Positions 25,162 through 33,582 of a stretch of DNA of 64,000 bases are shown here, piece after piece. This stretch comes from Roseibium album (lineage in GTDB: Bacteria > Pseudomonadota > Alphaproteobacteria > Rhizobiales > Stappiaceae), in the NCBI GenBank assembly GCA_001404055.1, contig CXTY01000034.1:124001-188000 (forward strand), in the 5' to 3' direction. Both the position numbers and the translations under genes were made by a program. The notes beneath the pieces were generated by a model that was not told where the DNA came from, did not search any database, and saw only the letters and a program-made list of their open reading frames with translations. Position 1 is the stretch's first letter; each line of letters opens with the position of its first letter.

Positions 25162-26171
25162 CCGCCTTGGCACCTGGTACACCCGTCACGATGAAATCCA
25201 TCGCCGATGAACTTGGCGTGTCAGTGACAACCGTTGCCCGGGCCCTGAAAGGGGGCGAGCGGATCAGCCGCGAAATGGTGCGCAAGGTCAATGAGGCAGC
25301 TGACCGTCTGGGGTACGTGCGAAATCTGGACGCGGTGAAACTTCGCACTGGTCAGACATTTGTGGTCATGACCTTCCTGAGTTTCACATCCGACGAGGAA
25401 ATCGGTGATTCCGGATCGGTCGGGCTTTTGAATGGCATTCACAAGCGGCTTGCCGGCACGGAGTATTCCGTGCGCGCTGCGCCGGTGACCATGGAAGAAA
25501 GCAGTCTCGAAATGGTCAAGAAGGTCGTCACTGGGCGAAACGCCGATGGCATCATTCTCGATCATACGACACCGCAGGATGAACGGGTGAAATACTTGCT
25601 CGATGCCGGCATGCCTTTCGTAACGTTTGGACAGACAGATATGTCCGAGCACCATGCATTTTTTGACCTGGACAATGTGTTTGCAGCCTACCAAGGTACA
25701 AAAGCCATGTTGGAAAAGGGCTATCGGCGTATCGCCCTCCTGGATGCTGACAAAAGCTATGCCTTTGTGTCTCAACGGATCGAAGGATACCGGCAAGCCT
25801 ACGCTGAGGCGAGGCTCCCCGTCGAACCAGACTTGATGCGCCACATCCAAATGAACGCTTCCGACGCGAGCCAGGCAGCAATCGACCTTGTGCGTTGCGG
25901 AGCAGACGCATTTGTGTGTGTCAACGAGCTTGCCTTTCTCGGCGCGCGCGCAGGTGCGCGCCGGGAACTGGGCGCGAAAGCGGAAAAACTAGGTTACTCG
26001 ATACGCTCGGGGACCAACCTTGGTGCCTATCTTGGGTCGCAAATTTCCAACTCTTACTTTTCACGGACTGAAGCAGGTCGCGTGCTCGCTGACCTTCTTA
26101 TGAAACGGATCGCCGGTGCGCCTGCGGCGGAGTGCCAGCAGGTCACCCGCACCGAGTTGCGTGACGATTGA
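25158..26171 (+). CDS. LacI-family transcriptional regulator of the mannosidase operon
   Basis: A 337-residue repressor: N-terminal HTH (MKSIADELGVSVTTVARALKGGERIS) and a periplasmic-binding-protein-like sugar domain. It starts with an ATG overlapping the mannosidase stop as ATGA at 25158, showing translational coupling. The glycan sensed is probably mannose-derived. The palindrome at 22516 is its likely operator. Confidence 0.93.
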   Translation: MTALAPGTPVTMKSIADELGVSVTTVARALKGGERISREMVRKVNEAADRLGYVRNLDAVKLRTGQTFVVMTFLSFTSDEEIGDSGSVGLLNGIHKRLAGTEYSVRAAPVTMEESSLEMVKKVVTGRNADGIILDHTTPQDERVKYLLDAGMPFVTFGQTDMSEHHAFFDLDNVFAAYQGTKAMLEKGYRRIALLDADKSYAFVSQRIEGYRQAYAEARLPVEPDLMRHIQMNASDASQAAIDLVRCGADAFVCVNELAFLGARAGARRELGAKAEKLGYSIRSGTNLGAYLGSQISNSYFSRTEAGRVLADLLMKRIAGAPAAECQQVTRTELRDD

Positions 26172-26691
26172 ATATGCGGATTCAAACAATTGCCGCCCAC
26201 GACCGTTAACCTGTTTGGTTTGCCAGTTACAAAGGTCTATAATCGCCTCGGACGGATTGGTTGTGCGGTGCAAAGGGCGTGCAAACCGCACAAATACAAG
26301 GGCTCGGCATCCTGCCTGTTGCATGAATGCCGAGCCCCAGTGCCCGGTCCGCCCCCGGAAACTATCAACTGTCAAAACTGGCCCAGAACACTGCTTGCAG
26401 ACAACGCGACCAAGGTCGCTGTACAAGAGTGCTTGTGGAGTTGATCCGGGTCAAAGACAGAAAAGTGTTTGTCGTCCAAGTAAAGCAAGACACCATTGGG
26501 CCTGCAAGAAAGTTTGAGGTCGCTGGTGAAAATTGACAAACGCTTAACTCGAAGCTCGTTGATACGACCTGAATATCGGGGATAACCCTGGGGAAGATCT
26601 TGGAGACTTGCAGCCGGGAATTCGCATTATGACCATTGCTAATGAAGAAAAGTGGATTGATAAAGGAAGGACAGGTTTGTCGGAGGCAACC
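26172..26691. other. 520-bp gap with one strong inverted repeat
   Basis: No gene recognised on either strand. The only clear structure is an 11-bp perfect inverted repeat, GGGCTCGGCAT at 26300-26310 and ATGCCGAGCCC at 26327-26337. It lacks a T-tract on either strand. It could be a rho-independent-like stop for the LacI gene or an RNA hairpin. Confidence 0.4.
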
Positions 26692-27102
26692 ATGGACATC
26701 AATCTCACACTCTCTGCGGACACAATCCGCCTTTTCGCGCAGAAAGCCCGAGCTGTTGCCTCTTCCCTTCAAGACACCTTTGAAGATGGCCATGAAGGCG
26801 ATGTGGAATTCGACAAAGACACGCTGCAAGAGAGCCACAACCACGATGGTCTTGCCGAGGAAGAAAACGATGATCTTTCCGATGAAGAACTACGTGAACT
26901 GATCGAAGATCTCAATGTTGATGAATCTGCTGAACTCGTTGCAATAACATGGATCGGCAGAAGTGACTTTGACGCTGAAGATTTCGACCAGGCCGTTGTA
27001 GAAGCTAAGGAGCGGGCTGTGGGTTCAACAGCAAAATATCTGCTCGGCATGCCGCTTTTCGCAGACTATCTGGAAGCAGGTCTGGACGCCCTCGACCTTT
27101 GA
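26692..27102 (+). CDS. DUF3775-family protein
   Basis: A 136-residue acidic cytoplasmic protein. The C-terminal half, DLNVDESAELVAITWIGRSDFDAEDFDQAVVEAKERAV, and LLGMPLFADYLEAGLDAL are the hallmarks of DUF3775, a small alphaproteobacterial family without known function. The ATG at 26692 has GGAGG 5-6 bases upstream; an in-frame ATG at 26608 is less likely. It is followed convergently by the LysR gene. Confidence 0.85.
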   Translation: MDINLTLSADTIRLFAQKARAVASSLQDTFEDGHEGDVEFDKDTLQESHNHDGLAEEENDDLSDEELRELIEDLNVDESAELVAITWIGRSDFDAEDFDQAVVEAKERAVGSTAKYLLGMPLFADYLEAGLDALDL

Positions 27103-27128
27103 CGTTCGGCTGAAGTTACCAGCCAATG

Positions 27129-28034
27129 TTACCGTGCACTTTCGGCAAATCGACCGAATTCTGCCCATACCCGTGCGTGAAAAGGCGGAGCATTTTCCTG
27201 TCGCCGTCGACTGATAATATCCATCTCGACAGAGCCAAGCCGGCTCCGCAGGTCAAGCAACCGCCCCGAACGCAGGTCGTCCAACACCAACGCTTCGGGC
27301 ACCCAGGCGACGCCGACACCCGCCTTTGCCATCTCAAGAGCGGCAACCGTGAGCGCGGTCTCTGCAACAACATTGACATTTCCCATGCGCTCAACCGCAG
27401 GCAAAACATGTTTGCTCATCGTAGTGCCAAGAAATACGTCTGGTGGATAGGCAATGATATCCAGACGATCCGACCGGATCACATCGGAAATCCCGCCCGA
27501 TCCGTCAGCGCAATAGACCGGAACAAGCCTTTCGTCAGCGACCCGAATACCTTCGGTCAACATGGTCTGATTGCCCGGACTTTCGGCCCGCAGGCTATAC
27601 GTCATGGCAAAATCAACCTGACCGGTCATCAGAAGTGCTTCGCATTCGTCGAGATTTGCAGATCGAAGCCTCACATGGGCATTACCCAGCCCCGACACCA
27701 TCTTGACGATCCGCGGTCCCAGCGATGTGGTGATTGCGTGTTGGCACGCAATCACCACAACATGTGAACCTGATCGATCGTCCATTTGTATCTGATTGAT
27801 GAGCCGACGCTGTTGAATGACAGCTTGTCGCAACTGATCTTGGTGGTTTTTCAAAGCTGCCGTTGGCCGGTTGGGCTTCGTTTCGCGATCAATGAGCGGG
27901 ACAGCCAACAGATTTTCCAGGGACTGAATACGCCGTGAGAACGCAGATTGAGAGATGTTGCGCGAAGTCGCCGCTTCTACAACAGAGCCGGTGTCCAGAA
28001 GCGCGACAAGGTCTTCAAGCCAATCAATTCTCAT
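27129..28034 (-). CDS. LysR-family regulator divergent from cuyA
   Basis: A 301-residue LysR-type regulator with an N-terminal HTH (SQSAFSRRIQSLENLLAVPLIDR) and an effector domain. It is transcribed away from the cysteate sulfo-lyase gene, with 117 bp between the two start codons. The divergent layout suggests it controls that operon. In Ruegeria pomeroyi the cuyA locus also has an adjacent regulator. Its co-inducer is not known. Confidence 0.92.
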   Translation of the reverse strand: MRIDWLEDLVALLDTGSVVEAATSRNISQSAFSRRIQSLENLLAVPLIDRETKPNRPTAALKNHQDQLRQAVIQQRRLINQIQMDDRSGSHVVVIACQHAITTSLGPRIVKMVSGLGNAHVRLRSANLDECEALLMTGQVDFAMTYSLRAESPGNQTMLTEGIRVADERLVPVYCADGSGGISDVIRSDRLDIIAYPPDVFLGTTMSKHVLPAVERMGNVNVVAETALTVAALEMAKAGVGVAWVPEALVLDDLRSGRLLDLRSRLGSVEMDIISRRRQENAPPFHARVWAEFGRFAESAR

Positions 28035-28151
28035 TTCACCAACTTCAGCTGATTATGCAGAACTTGCAAGATAGCCGAACAAGAATGCATTTGAACACTT
28101 GAAATTGTCATGCCAACCTTGCCTCAACAATTTTTTCCGGAGACACAGGAC

Positions 28152-29177
28152 ATGCATTTTTCACGTTTTCCCCGCCTCCACTGGGCGCATTTGCCAACAG
28201 CCCTGGAACCCATGGACCGTCTTTCCGAAACCTTGGGTGGACCAAGAATTTGGATCAAGCGAGATGACTGCACGGGAATGTCAACGGGCGGAAACAAAAC
28301 CCGCAAACTCGAGTTTCTGATGGCCGAAGCAAAGGCCGAGGGAGCCGACATGGTGATGACGCAGGGCGCAACCCAGTCCAACCATGCCCGGCAAACCGCA
28401 GCATTTGCAGCCCGCCTTGGGGTGAAATGCCACATTCTCCTGGAAGACCGCACAGGGTCGAACGACCCCAATTACAATTATAACGGCAATGTCTTTCTCG
28501 ACTTCTTGCACGGCGCAAGCGCGGAGAAACGGCCGGGCGGCCAGGACATGAATGCAGAGATGGAAGCCGTTGCCGAGCAATTCCGTGCGAAAGGCCTGAA
28601 GGTCTATACCATTCCCGGTGGCGGATCTAACCCGACCGGCGCTCTCGGATATGCAAATGCTGCCATGGAACTTGTTCAGCAAGCCAATGCGATGGACTTG
28701 AAAATTGACCGCCTGGTGCATGCAACCGGCAGCGCAGGTACGCAAGCCGGTCTTGTTGTCGGCTTGAAGGCAATCAACGCAAACATTCCGCTGCTTGGCA
28801 TCGGTGTCCGAGCTCCAAAAGAAAAACAAGAGGAAAATGTCTTCAAGCTTGCCGAGGCAACGGCGGAAAAGCTCGGCTGCCCAAGCGTCGTAAGCCGTGA
28901 AGATATCGAAGCCAACACTGATTACGTCGGCGACGGCTACGGCATCCCAACACCGGCATGTCTTGAAGCAATTGAGCTTTTTGCCCAGCTTGAAGGACTT
29001 CTCCTTGACCCCGTCTATTCCGGCAAGGGCGCGGCGGGTCTCATCGATCTGGTGAAATCCGGGGCCTTTTCAGGCGACGAAAACATCGTCTTCCTTCACA
29101 CTGGAGGTGCGGCCGCGCTCTTTGGTTACACAGACGCATTCAGCTATGACAAACCGGTTGAGCAGACTGCCGAATAA
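28152..29177 (+). CDS. cuyA: L-cysteate sulfo-lyase
   Basis: A PLP enzyme that splits L-cysteate into pyruvate, ammonia and sulfite. The 341-residue protein belongs to the D-cysteine desulfhydrase/ACC deaminase fold. WIKRDDCTGMSTGGNKTRKL contains the PLP lysine, and QGATQSNHARQTAAFAARLG and IPGGGSNPTGALGY are phosphate-binding loops. It matches marine CuyA proteins almost segment for segment from memory, including EKRPGGQDMNAEME and YSGKGAAGLIDL. The ATG at 28152 gives the CuyA-type start MHFSRFPR with GGAGA upstream; ATG 28110 would add 14 residues. D-cysteine desulfhydrase is the alternative. Confidence 0.88.
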   Translation: MHFSRFPRLHWAHLPTALEPMDRLSETLGGPRIWIKRDDCTGMSTGGNKTRKLEFLMAEAKAEGADMVMTQGATQSNHARQTAAFAARLGVKCHILLEDRTGSNDPNYNYNGNVFLDFLHGASAEKRPGGQDMNAEMEAVAEQFRAKGLKVYTIPGGGSNPTGALGYANAAMELVQQANAMDLKIDRLVHATGSAGTQAGLVVGLKAINANIPLLGIGVRAPKEKQEENVFKLAEATAEKLGCPSVVSREDIEANTDYVGDGYGIPTPACLEAIELFAQLEGLLLDPVYSGKGAAGLIDLVKSGAFSGDENIVFLHTGGAAALFGYTDAFSYDKPVEQTAE

Positions 29178-29189
29178 GCGGAGCAGAAT

Positions 29190-29999
29190 ATGGAACCGTT
29201 TCGAGGCGTTTTTACGCAACAGGAAGCATTGCCGGACGAGGCCATAGATGCGGCAGTAGAGGTTCTGCGCAATGGGCGGTTGCATCGCTACAACACAGTG
29301 GGGGCAAAGTGGAATGGGCGGCTCAGCGGAAACTATGGACTGGCGGGGTGTTTTTCAACACAGACCTACAAGCATCTGAATTCCGGTGAAGGCGGGCTTC
29401 AGACATCTGATGATCCGGAATTCATGGCCCGCGCAATCATGATGTCGGGTTCTTACATGCTTTATGGGTGCCACAGTGCAGCCCCGCCGGAAGAGATCTT
29501 CGAAACCATCCGACTTGAAACTGCGAACATGTCAGGTCGCATGGACAATCTTCGCGCCACAATACTGCTCCCGCAGCTGGCGATGTTGGATGACAACATT
29601 CGCCGCTGGAACGAGCGTTACGACCTGATTGCAAACCGCCTTTCCGAAGTTTCTGAAATTCAGCTCCCGTACCGTCCGGGAAAAGAATTCTACGTCGGCA
29701 GTTCCATTCAATTTCTCCTCCCCGGGATCGGTCCGGACTTGGCAAACAGCTTTGTTGCGGCCAACAAGGTGCTCGGCGTTGAGCTGAAATGGTTCGGCGA
29801 CAACAATCCGGTCGCCTTCACGTCGAATCACCACAGCTGGAAATACGTACGAGAACAAACACTTCCCAAAACCGATACGGTCCTCTCCGGACTTTTCGAC
29901 ATGCGTATTCCGCTCAGCTTCTCGCTGGAGGATTGTGAGCAAATCGCCGGCTTGATCGCACACACCGTCAGTCAGCACGTCATCTCTGGTACGGCATGA
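29190..29999 (+). pseudogene. DegT/DnrJ/EryC1-family aminotransferase with large internal deletion
   Basis: A 269-residue in-frame remnant of a family that is normally 370-400 residues. The N terminus (MEPFRGVFTQQEALPDEAIDAA) is joined at about residue 40 to the sequence just before the PLP lysine (STQTYKHLNSGEGG, K61, normally near residue 190). About 130 residues of the large domain are missing, including most of the PLP-phosphate-binding part. A 9-bp direct repeat AATGGGCGG occurs at 29271-29279 and 29313-29321 near the junction. The reading frame is intact through the C terminus. It lies 12 bp after cuyA and overlaps the racemase start as ATGA. Confidence 0.8.
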
Positions 30000-30694
30000 A
30001 TAGAAGCAAAAAAACCATAGGCGTTTTGGGGGGAATGGGGCCGGAGGCAACCATACTCTTCATGCAAAAGATTGTTCAGTCTGTCCCTGCAAGGGACGAT
30101 GCTGATCACGTGCCCCTGATCGTGGACAACAACACGCAAGTCCCTTCGCGCATCAAGGCATTGCTTGAACAAACAGGCGAAGACCCTGGGCTAACGCTTA
30201 CTGCTATGGCGAAGCGGCTGGAGGCAGCAGGCGCATCAGCGCTGGTGATGCCATGCAACACGGCGCACAACTATCACCAACAAATTCGTCACGCCGTGAC
30301 AATCCCGTTCCTGTCGATGGTCGATTTGACGGTCGAGCGCCTGAGCCGGGATTTTCCCGGAGCGCGCGTTGGAGTGCTGGCTTCACCCGCCGTTCGCACG
30401 ACAGGGGTTTATGAAACGCCCTTGGTGCAGGCAGGATTGACACCCACTTACCCGGAAAACGAAGCCGCTCTTCTTTCGGCAATCAGGGCGCTCAAGATCT
30501 CGGCAAGTGATCCCACTGCACTTGAGACCGTTATCACAACGGCCCGTGAATTATCGGCAACCGGCTGCAACGTTCTGCTGGTTGGATGTACCGAATTCTC
30601 ACTTCTGGCCGACGAGTTGAGACAACGTCACCGGGTCATTGACAGCTTGGATATCCTCGCTGAGGCCGCTATTTCCCATTCCATGGGAAAGTGA
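29996..30694 (+). CDS. Aspartate/glutamate racemase family protein
   Basis: A 232-residue cofactor-independent racemase. Two catalytic cysteines are in VMPCNTAHNYH (C87) and LLVGCTEFSLL. The phosphate-like site GVLGGMGPEATI is at the N terminus. Family members racemise aspartate, glutamate or related amino acids. The start overlaps the previous gene as ATGA, so it is translationally coupled to cuyA and the deleted aminotransferase. The context suggests an amino-acid racemase serving the cysteate pathway or supplying D-amino acids. Confidence 0.9.
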   Translation: MNRSKKTIGVLGGMGPEATILFMQKIVQSVPARDDADHVPLIVDNNTQVPSRIKALLEQTGEDPGLTLTAMAKRLEAAGASALVMPCNTAHNYHQQIRHAVTIPFLSMVDLTVERLSRDFPGARVGVLASPAVRTTGVYETPLVQAGLTPTYPENEAALLSAIRALKISASDPTALETVITTARELSATGCNVLLVGCTEFSLLADELRQRHRVIDSLDILAEAAISHSMGK

Positions 30695-31041
30695 GCCTCA
30701 AAGAGACGCGGCGAAATTGAACAATTGGCCGAGACAGTGTTCTTGTCGTCTTTTTTGTGTCAGCGATTCCCCTAGTAGGGTCATTTATTCGCAAATCTGT
30801 TCGATCTGCCTGTTTTCAGCTTCTGGCCTTTTCTAGTCGATATTTGACAATTAGACGAAAGATCCAGATCGTTTACAACGAGTTAGCCAAGTCAACAGGC
30901 AAAACAACGCCATTAAAAAAACTCCGCAATTTGCCATTTTCCTTGGGAAAACGGGGACAGTTTTGATTCTCCATCTTTCCGCCACAAAAAATCTACCGCA
31001 CTCTCACCGTCCTGATGGTGGGACCAAGGGAGTTTAGGGCA
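30695..31041. other. Intergenic region after the cuyA operon
   Basis: No gene recognised. A+T-rich around 30830-30900. It holds the promoter region of the small frame that follows. Confidence 0.4.
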
Positions 31042-31167
31042 ATGCTGCAAGACCCGGCGAACCGCGATGTATTTACAGCTCATCGACCATCACCATGGCC
31101 ATTTGTCGGCGCCATGGTTGCCGCGACGGCGTTGATAACGACACTGGTCGTTGCTTTTGGTAGTTAG
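31042..31167 (+). CDS. Possible small membrane protein of 41 residues
   Basis: MLQDPANRDVFTAHRPSP followed by one hydrophobic helix (FVGAMVAATALITTLVVAFG). An AGGG lies about 5 bases before the ATG, and the frame is free of rare features. Small single-helix proteins like this are common and missed by gene callers. No homologue is known to me. Confidence 0.4.
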   Translation: MLQDPANRDVFTAHRPSPWPFVGAMVAATALITTLVVAFGS

Positions 31168-31251
31168 TCGTTTTCCATTTTTCAGTTGAATTTCCTGACG
31201 GCTCTGTCAATCGTTTAGCGATTGGAATAATCATCGCTTAGAAAGCCTCTC

Positions 31252-32214
31252 ATGCCTGCGACACGTTTGGCCGTGCTTGATTTTGCCCGTGGCCTAGCCG
31301 TTGTCACCATGGCCATTTATCATCTTTCCTGGGATCTCTCCTGGTTCAGCTTTGTGGATTGGCCGGTTACGCATGGCCTAGGCTGGCGCATTTTTGCCGC
31401 GTCAATTGCCAGCAGTTTTCTGTTTCTTTCCGGCATCGGCCTGGATCTGTCCCACCACAAGGGAATTCGCTGGCGCGCGTTCTGGAGGCGGTTTGCCGTC
31501 ATCGCGCTCGCCGCTGCGGCTGTGTCCCTGGTGACTTACTTTGCCTTTGGAAACCAATTTGTCCGCTTCGGCATCCTGCACAGTATCGCTCTTTCAAGCC
31601 TGGTGGTATTGCCGTTTGCCCGCCTGCCGGTCTGGAGCTCAGTTCTGGCGGCTGTCTTCTTTCTCACATTGCCACTTTGGGCAAGTTCGCATGAATTCGA
31701 CGGGCAGATCTGGCTATGGACAGGGTTGGGCACGCCTGACTATGGCAGTGTCGACTATGTTCCCCTCGCGCCCTGGGCAGGCGCGACATTCGCCGGCCTT
31801 GCAACCTCCAGGGCTTTTCGAGCTCTGAGTATTTGGGAGCGGCTGTCGGCCATCTTGTTGAGCGATCCACTCGGCCGTTTCACCAGACTTCTCGGTCGCC
31901 ATTCGCTGCCAATCTACCTGTTGCATCAACCCGTGTTGTTCGGTCTTGTCTGGCTGGCAGTTCAACTGGGGCCTGACATTGACCGAGCGGGAATTGCCTT
32001 TGTCCGTAACTGTACGCAAAGCTGCCAGGCCACTGGTGGCACACCAGAGATCTGCGAGGCAGCCTGCAGCTGTACCCTGAACCATTTGAAATCTGACAGG
32101 GTCTGGACGGCGCTGACGGAAGACCCCGGCAACCAGTCCTTACGAAGCCAGATGAACAACAGATACGCATTGTGTCTGGCTGAGCCACAGAGCAAGCCCG
32201 CTCAACTCAATTAG
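31252..32214 (+). CDS. DUF1624 heparan-alpha-glucosaminide N-acetyltransferase-like membrane protein
   Basis: A 320-residue multi-spanning protein of the DUF1624 family, related to the acyltransferase HGSNAT. The N terminus RLAVLDFARGLAVVTMAIYHLSWDLSWF carries the conserved His in the first helix pair. About seven membrane helices follow, then LGRHSLPIYLLHQPVLFGLVWL. The cytoplasmic or periplasmic tail (residues about 250-275) holds a twin CX3C pair: C-TQS-C, nine residues, C-EAA-C, then SC. The acyl substrate is unknown. It overlaps the end of the convergent kinase gene by 8 bp. Confidence 0.88.
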   Translation: MPATRLAVLDFARGLAVVTMAIYHLSWDLSWFSFVDWPVTHGLGWRIFAASIASSFLFLSGIGLDLSHHKGIRWRAFWRRFAVIALAAAAVSLVTYFAFGNQFVRFGILHSIALSSLVVLPFARLPVWSSVLAAVFFLTLPLWASSHEFDGQIWLWTGLGTPDYGSVDYVPLAPWAGATFAGLATSRAFRALSIWERLSAILLSDPLGRFTRLLGRHSLPIYLLHQPVLFGLVWLAVQLGPDIDRAGIAFVRNCTQSCQATGGTPEICEAACSCTLNHLKSDRVWTALTEDPGNQSLRSQMNNRYALCLAEPQSKPAQLN

Positions 32215-33121
32215 CACGTCCTATCGTTTCAAGAGCCCTGTCCCTCCTCGCCAGGGCAAAAGACAGGAAGATCTCCGGATCGCGGCCCTTGGCGACCTGT
32301 TCAAGAGCCCATAGTGCCGACACCGCATCACATCTGGCTTTCATCAATTCCAGCCTTTTGATGTCGGGAAGCAAGTCTGCTGCATCAGTTCCACAATATG
32401 CTTTCAGAAACCGACTTTCCTCGTCTTGGGAAAAACCATGTTCCTGCACGGCATACGCAATATCCCATGCCGGGTCTGACATTCCGGAATATTCCCAGTC
32501 GATCAGCCAAAGCCTTTCTGCTGTCGACAGGCAGTTTCCCGGAGAAAGATCACCGTGAGAGGGCACCAGTTGAACGTCTTCCGTTTTCAGCCTCATCGTC
32601 CTGGAAAGATCTTGCAGAGCTTCATCAAGCGGCGCCATCTCGGCTCGGAAATCTGGCACTGAACCCAGTTCGTCACGCTGCGCCCGATAGACCGCGTCTG
32701 GATCAAGCTGGCCTTCAAATTGAGCCCCGGACGCATGCAAACGCCCCAAGGAGGCTCCAAGCTTTTGCGGCAGATCAGGCGGTACGTCACCGACCACATC
32801 CACTGCCCCTGTTACCAGCACACCTGCGCATGGTTTGCAAAAAAGCGGTAGTAAAGCCAGACCAAGCTCTGCGGCCAACGAAAGGTTCGCCGCTTCTGCT
32901 TCCCGGTCAACAATCCCGGCCGTCTCCTGGCGCGGCAATCGCAGGAAAAAGGCCCCTTTTTCCGCGTCCAGCCGAAACACCCGATTGGTTAGTCCTTCTT
33001 GTGGCAATACGCGTTTCAGTTTGCCGCATAGGTCCAACAATTCCGGGTGCGTTTTGAACGCATCCTGAATTTCTGGAAATTCGCTATCTGGAATTTTGTT
33101 GTTCGTTTGTGGCACAAGCAT
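32207..33121 (-). CDS. Choline/aminoglycoside phosphotransferase-family kinase
   Basis: A 304-residue small-molecule kinase with the APH/ChoK fold. Catalytic loop SHGDLSPGNCL (HxDxxxxN) and the metal-binding IDWEYSGMSDPAWDIAY (DFG-like position) are intact. The N lobe has RVFRLDAEKGAFFLRLPRQE. The family includes choline, ethanolamine, thiamine and aminoglycoside kinases; the substrate cannot be chosen. It is convergent with the DUF1624 gene. Confidence 0.88.
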   Translation of the reverse strand: MLVPQTNNKIPDSEFPEIQDAFKTHPELLDLCGKLKRVLPQEGLTNRVFRLDAEKGAFFLRLPRQETAGIVDREAEAANLSLAAELGLALLPLFCKPCAGVLVTGAVDVVGDVPPDLPQKLGASLGRLHASGAQFEGQLDPDAVYRAQRDELGSVPDFRAEMAPLDEALQDLSRTMRLKTEDVQLVPSHGDLSPGNCLSTAERLWLIDWEYSGMSDPAWDIAYAVQEHGFSQDEESRFLKAYCGTDAADLLPDIKRLELMKARCDAVSALWALEQVAKGRDPEIFLSFALARRDRALETIGRAN

Positions 33122-33153
33122 AAGAGTTTGATTTGTAGAAGAAAGCGGACAGC

Positions 33154-33453
33154 ATGACCGAGGTCCCCTCGCCCCATATCATCATCACCTATTGCCGCCA
33201 ATGCAATTGGTTGCTGAGGTCTGCATGGATGGCCCAGGAAATCCTGACCACCTTTTCTGAAGAGACTGGCGCAGTCACCTTGGTTCCGGGCACCGGAGGC
33301 ACGTTCACAATCACCTGCAATGAAGACATGATCTGGGACAGAAAGACAGATGGTGGCTTTCCGGAAGCAAAAATTCTGAAACAACGACTTCGAGATCAGC
33401 TCTGGCCTGAGAAACCGCTCGGCCATTCTGACCGTTCCGAAAGTTCCAGTTAG
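33154..33453 (+). CDS. SelT/SelW/SelH (Rdx) family selenoprotein-like protein
   Basis: A 99-residue thioredoxin-like protein with a CxxC redox motif, here ITYCRQCNWLLRSAW, in the usual N-terminal position (cysteine form, not selenocysteine). Rdx proteins are small redox factors of unknown partner. It lies divergently from the kinase gene. A Ser-rich C-terminal tail is unusual but short. No ribosome-binding anomaly seen. Confidence 0.9.
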   Translation: MTEVPSPHIIITYCRQCNWLLRSAWMAQEILTTFSEETGAVTLVPGTGGTFTITCNEDMIWDRKTDGGFPEAKILKQRLRDQLWPEKPLGHSDRSESSS

Positions 33454-33582
33454 AACAATAAATTCGATTAAAAGGTGTCTTCTCCCTGACGATTAAAACG
33501 AATGAGAAACACCGGCCCCGCGACTTTGCAAATGCGCGCGAGATCGGTTTTCAGAACGAAAAACTCTTAGAAGGCAGAAGCG

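Noticed and set aside
26300..26337. Intrinsic terminator for the LacI gene
   Set aside because: The stem is perfect, but neither strand has a T-tract, so it is kept only as an inverted repeat.
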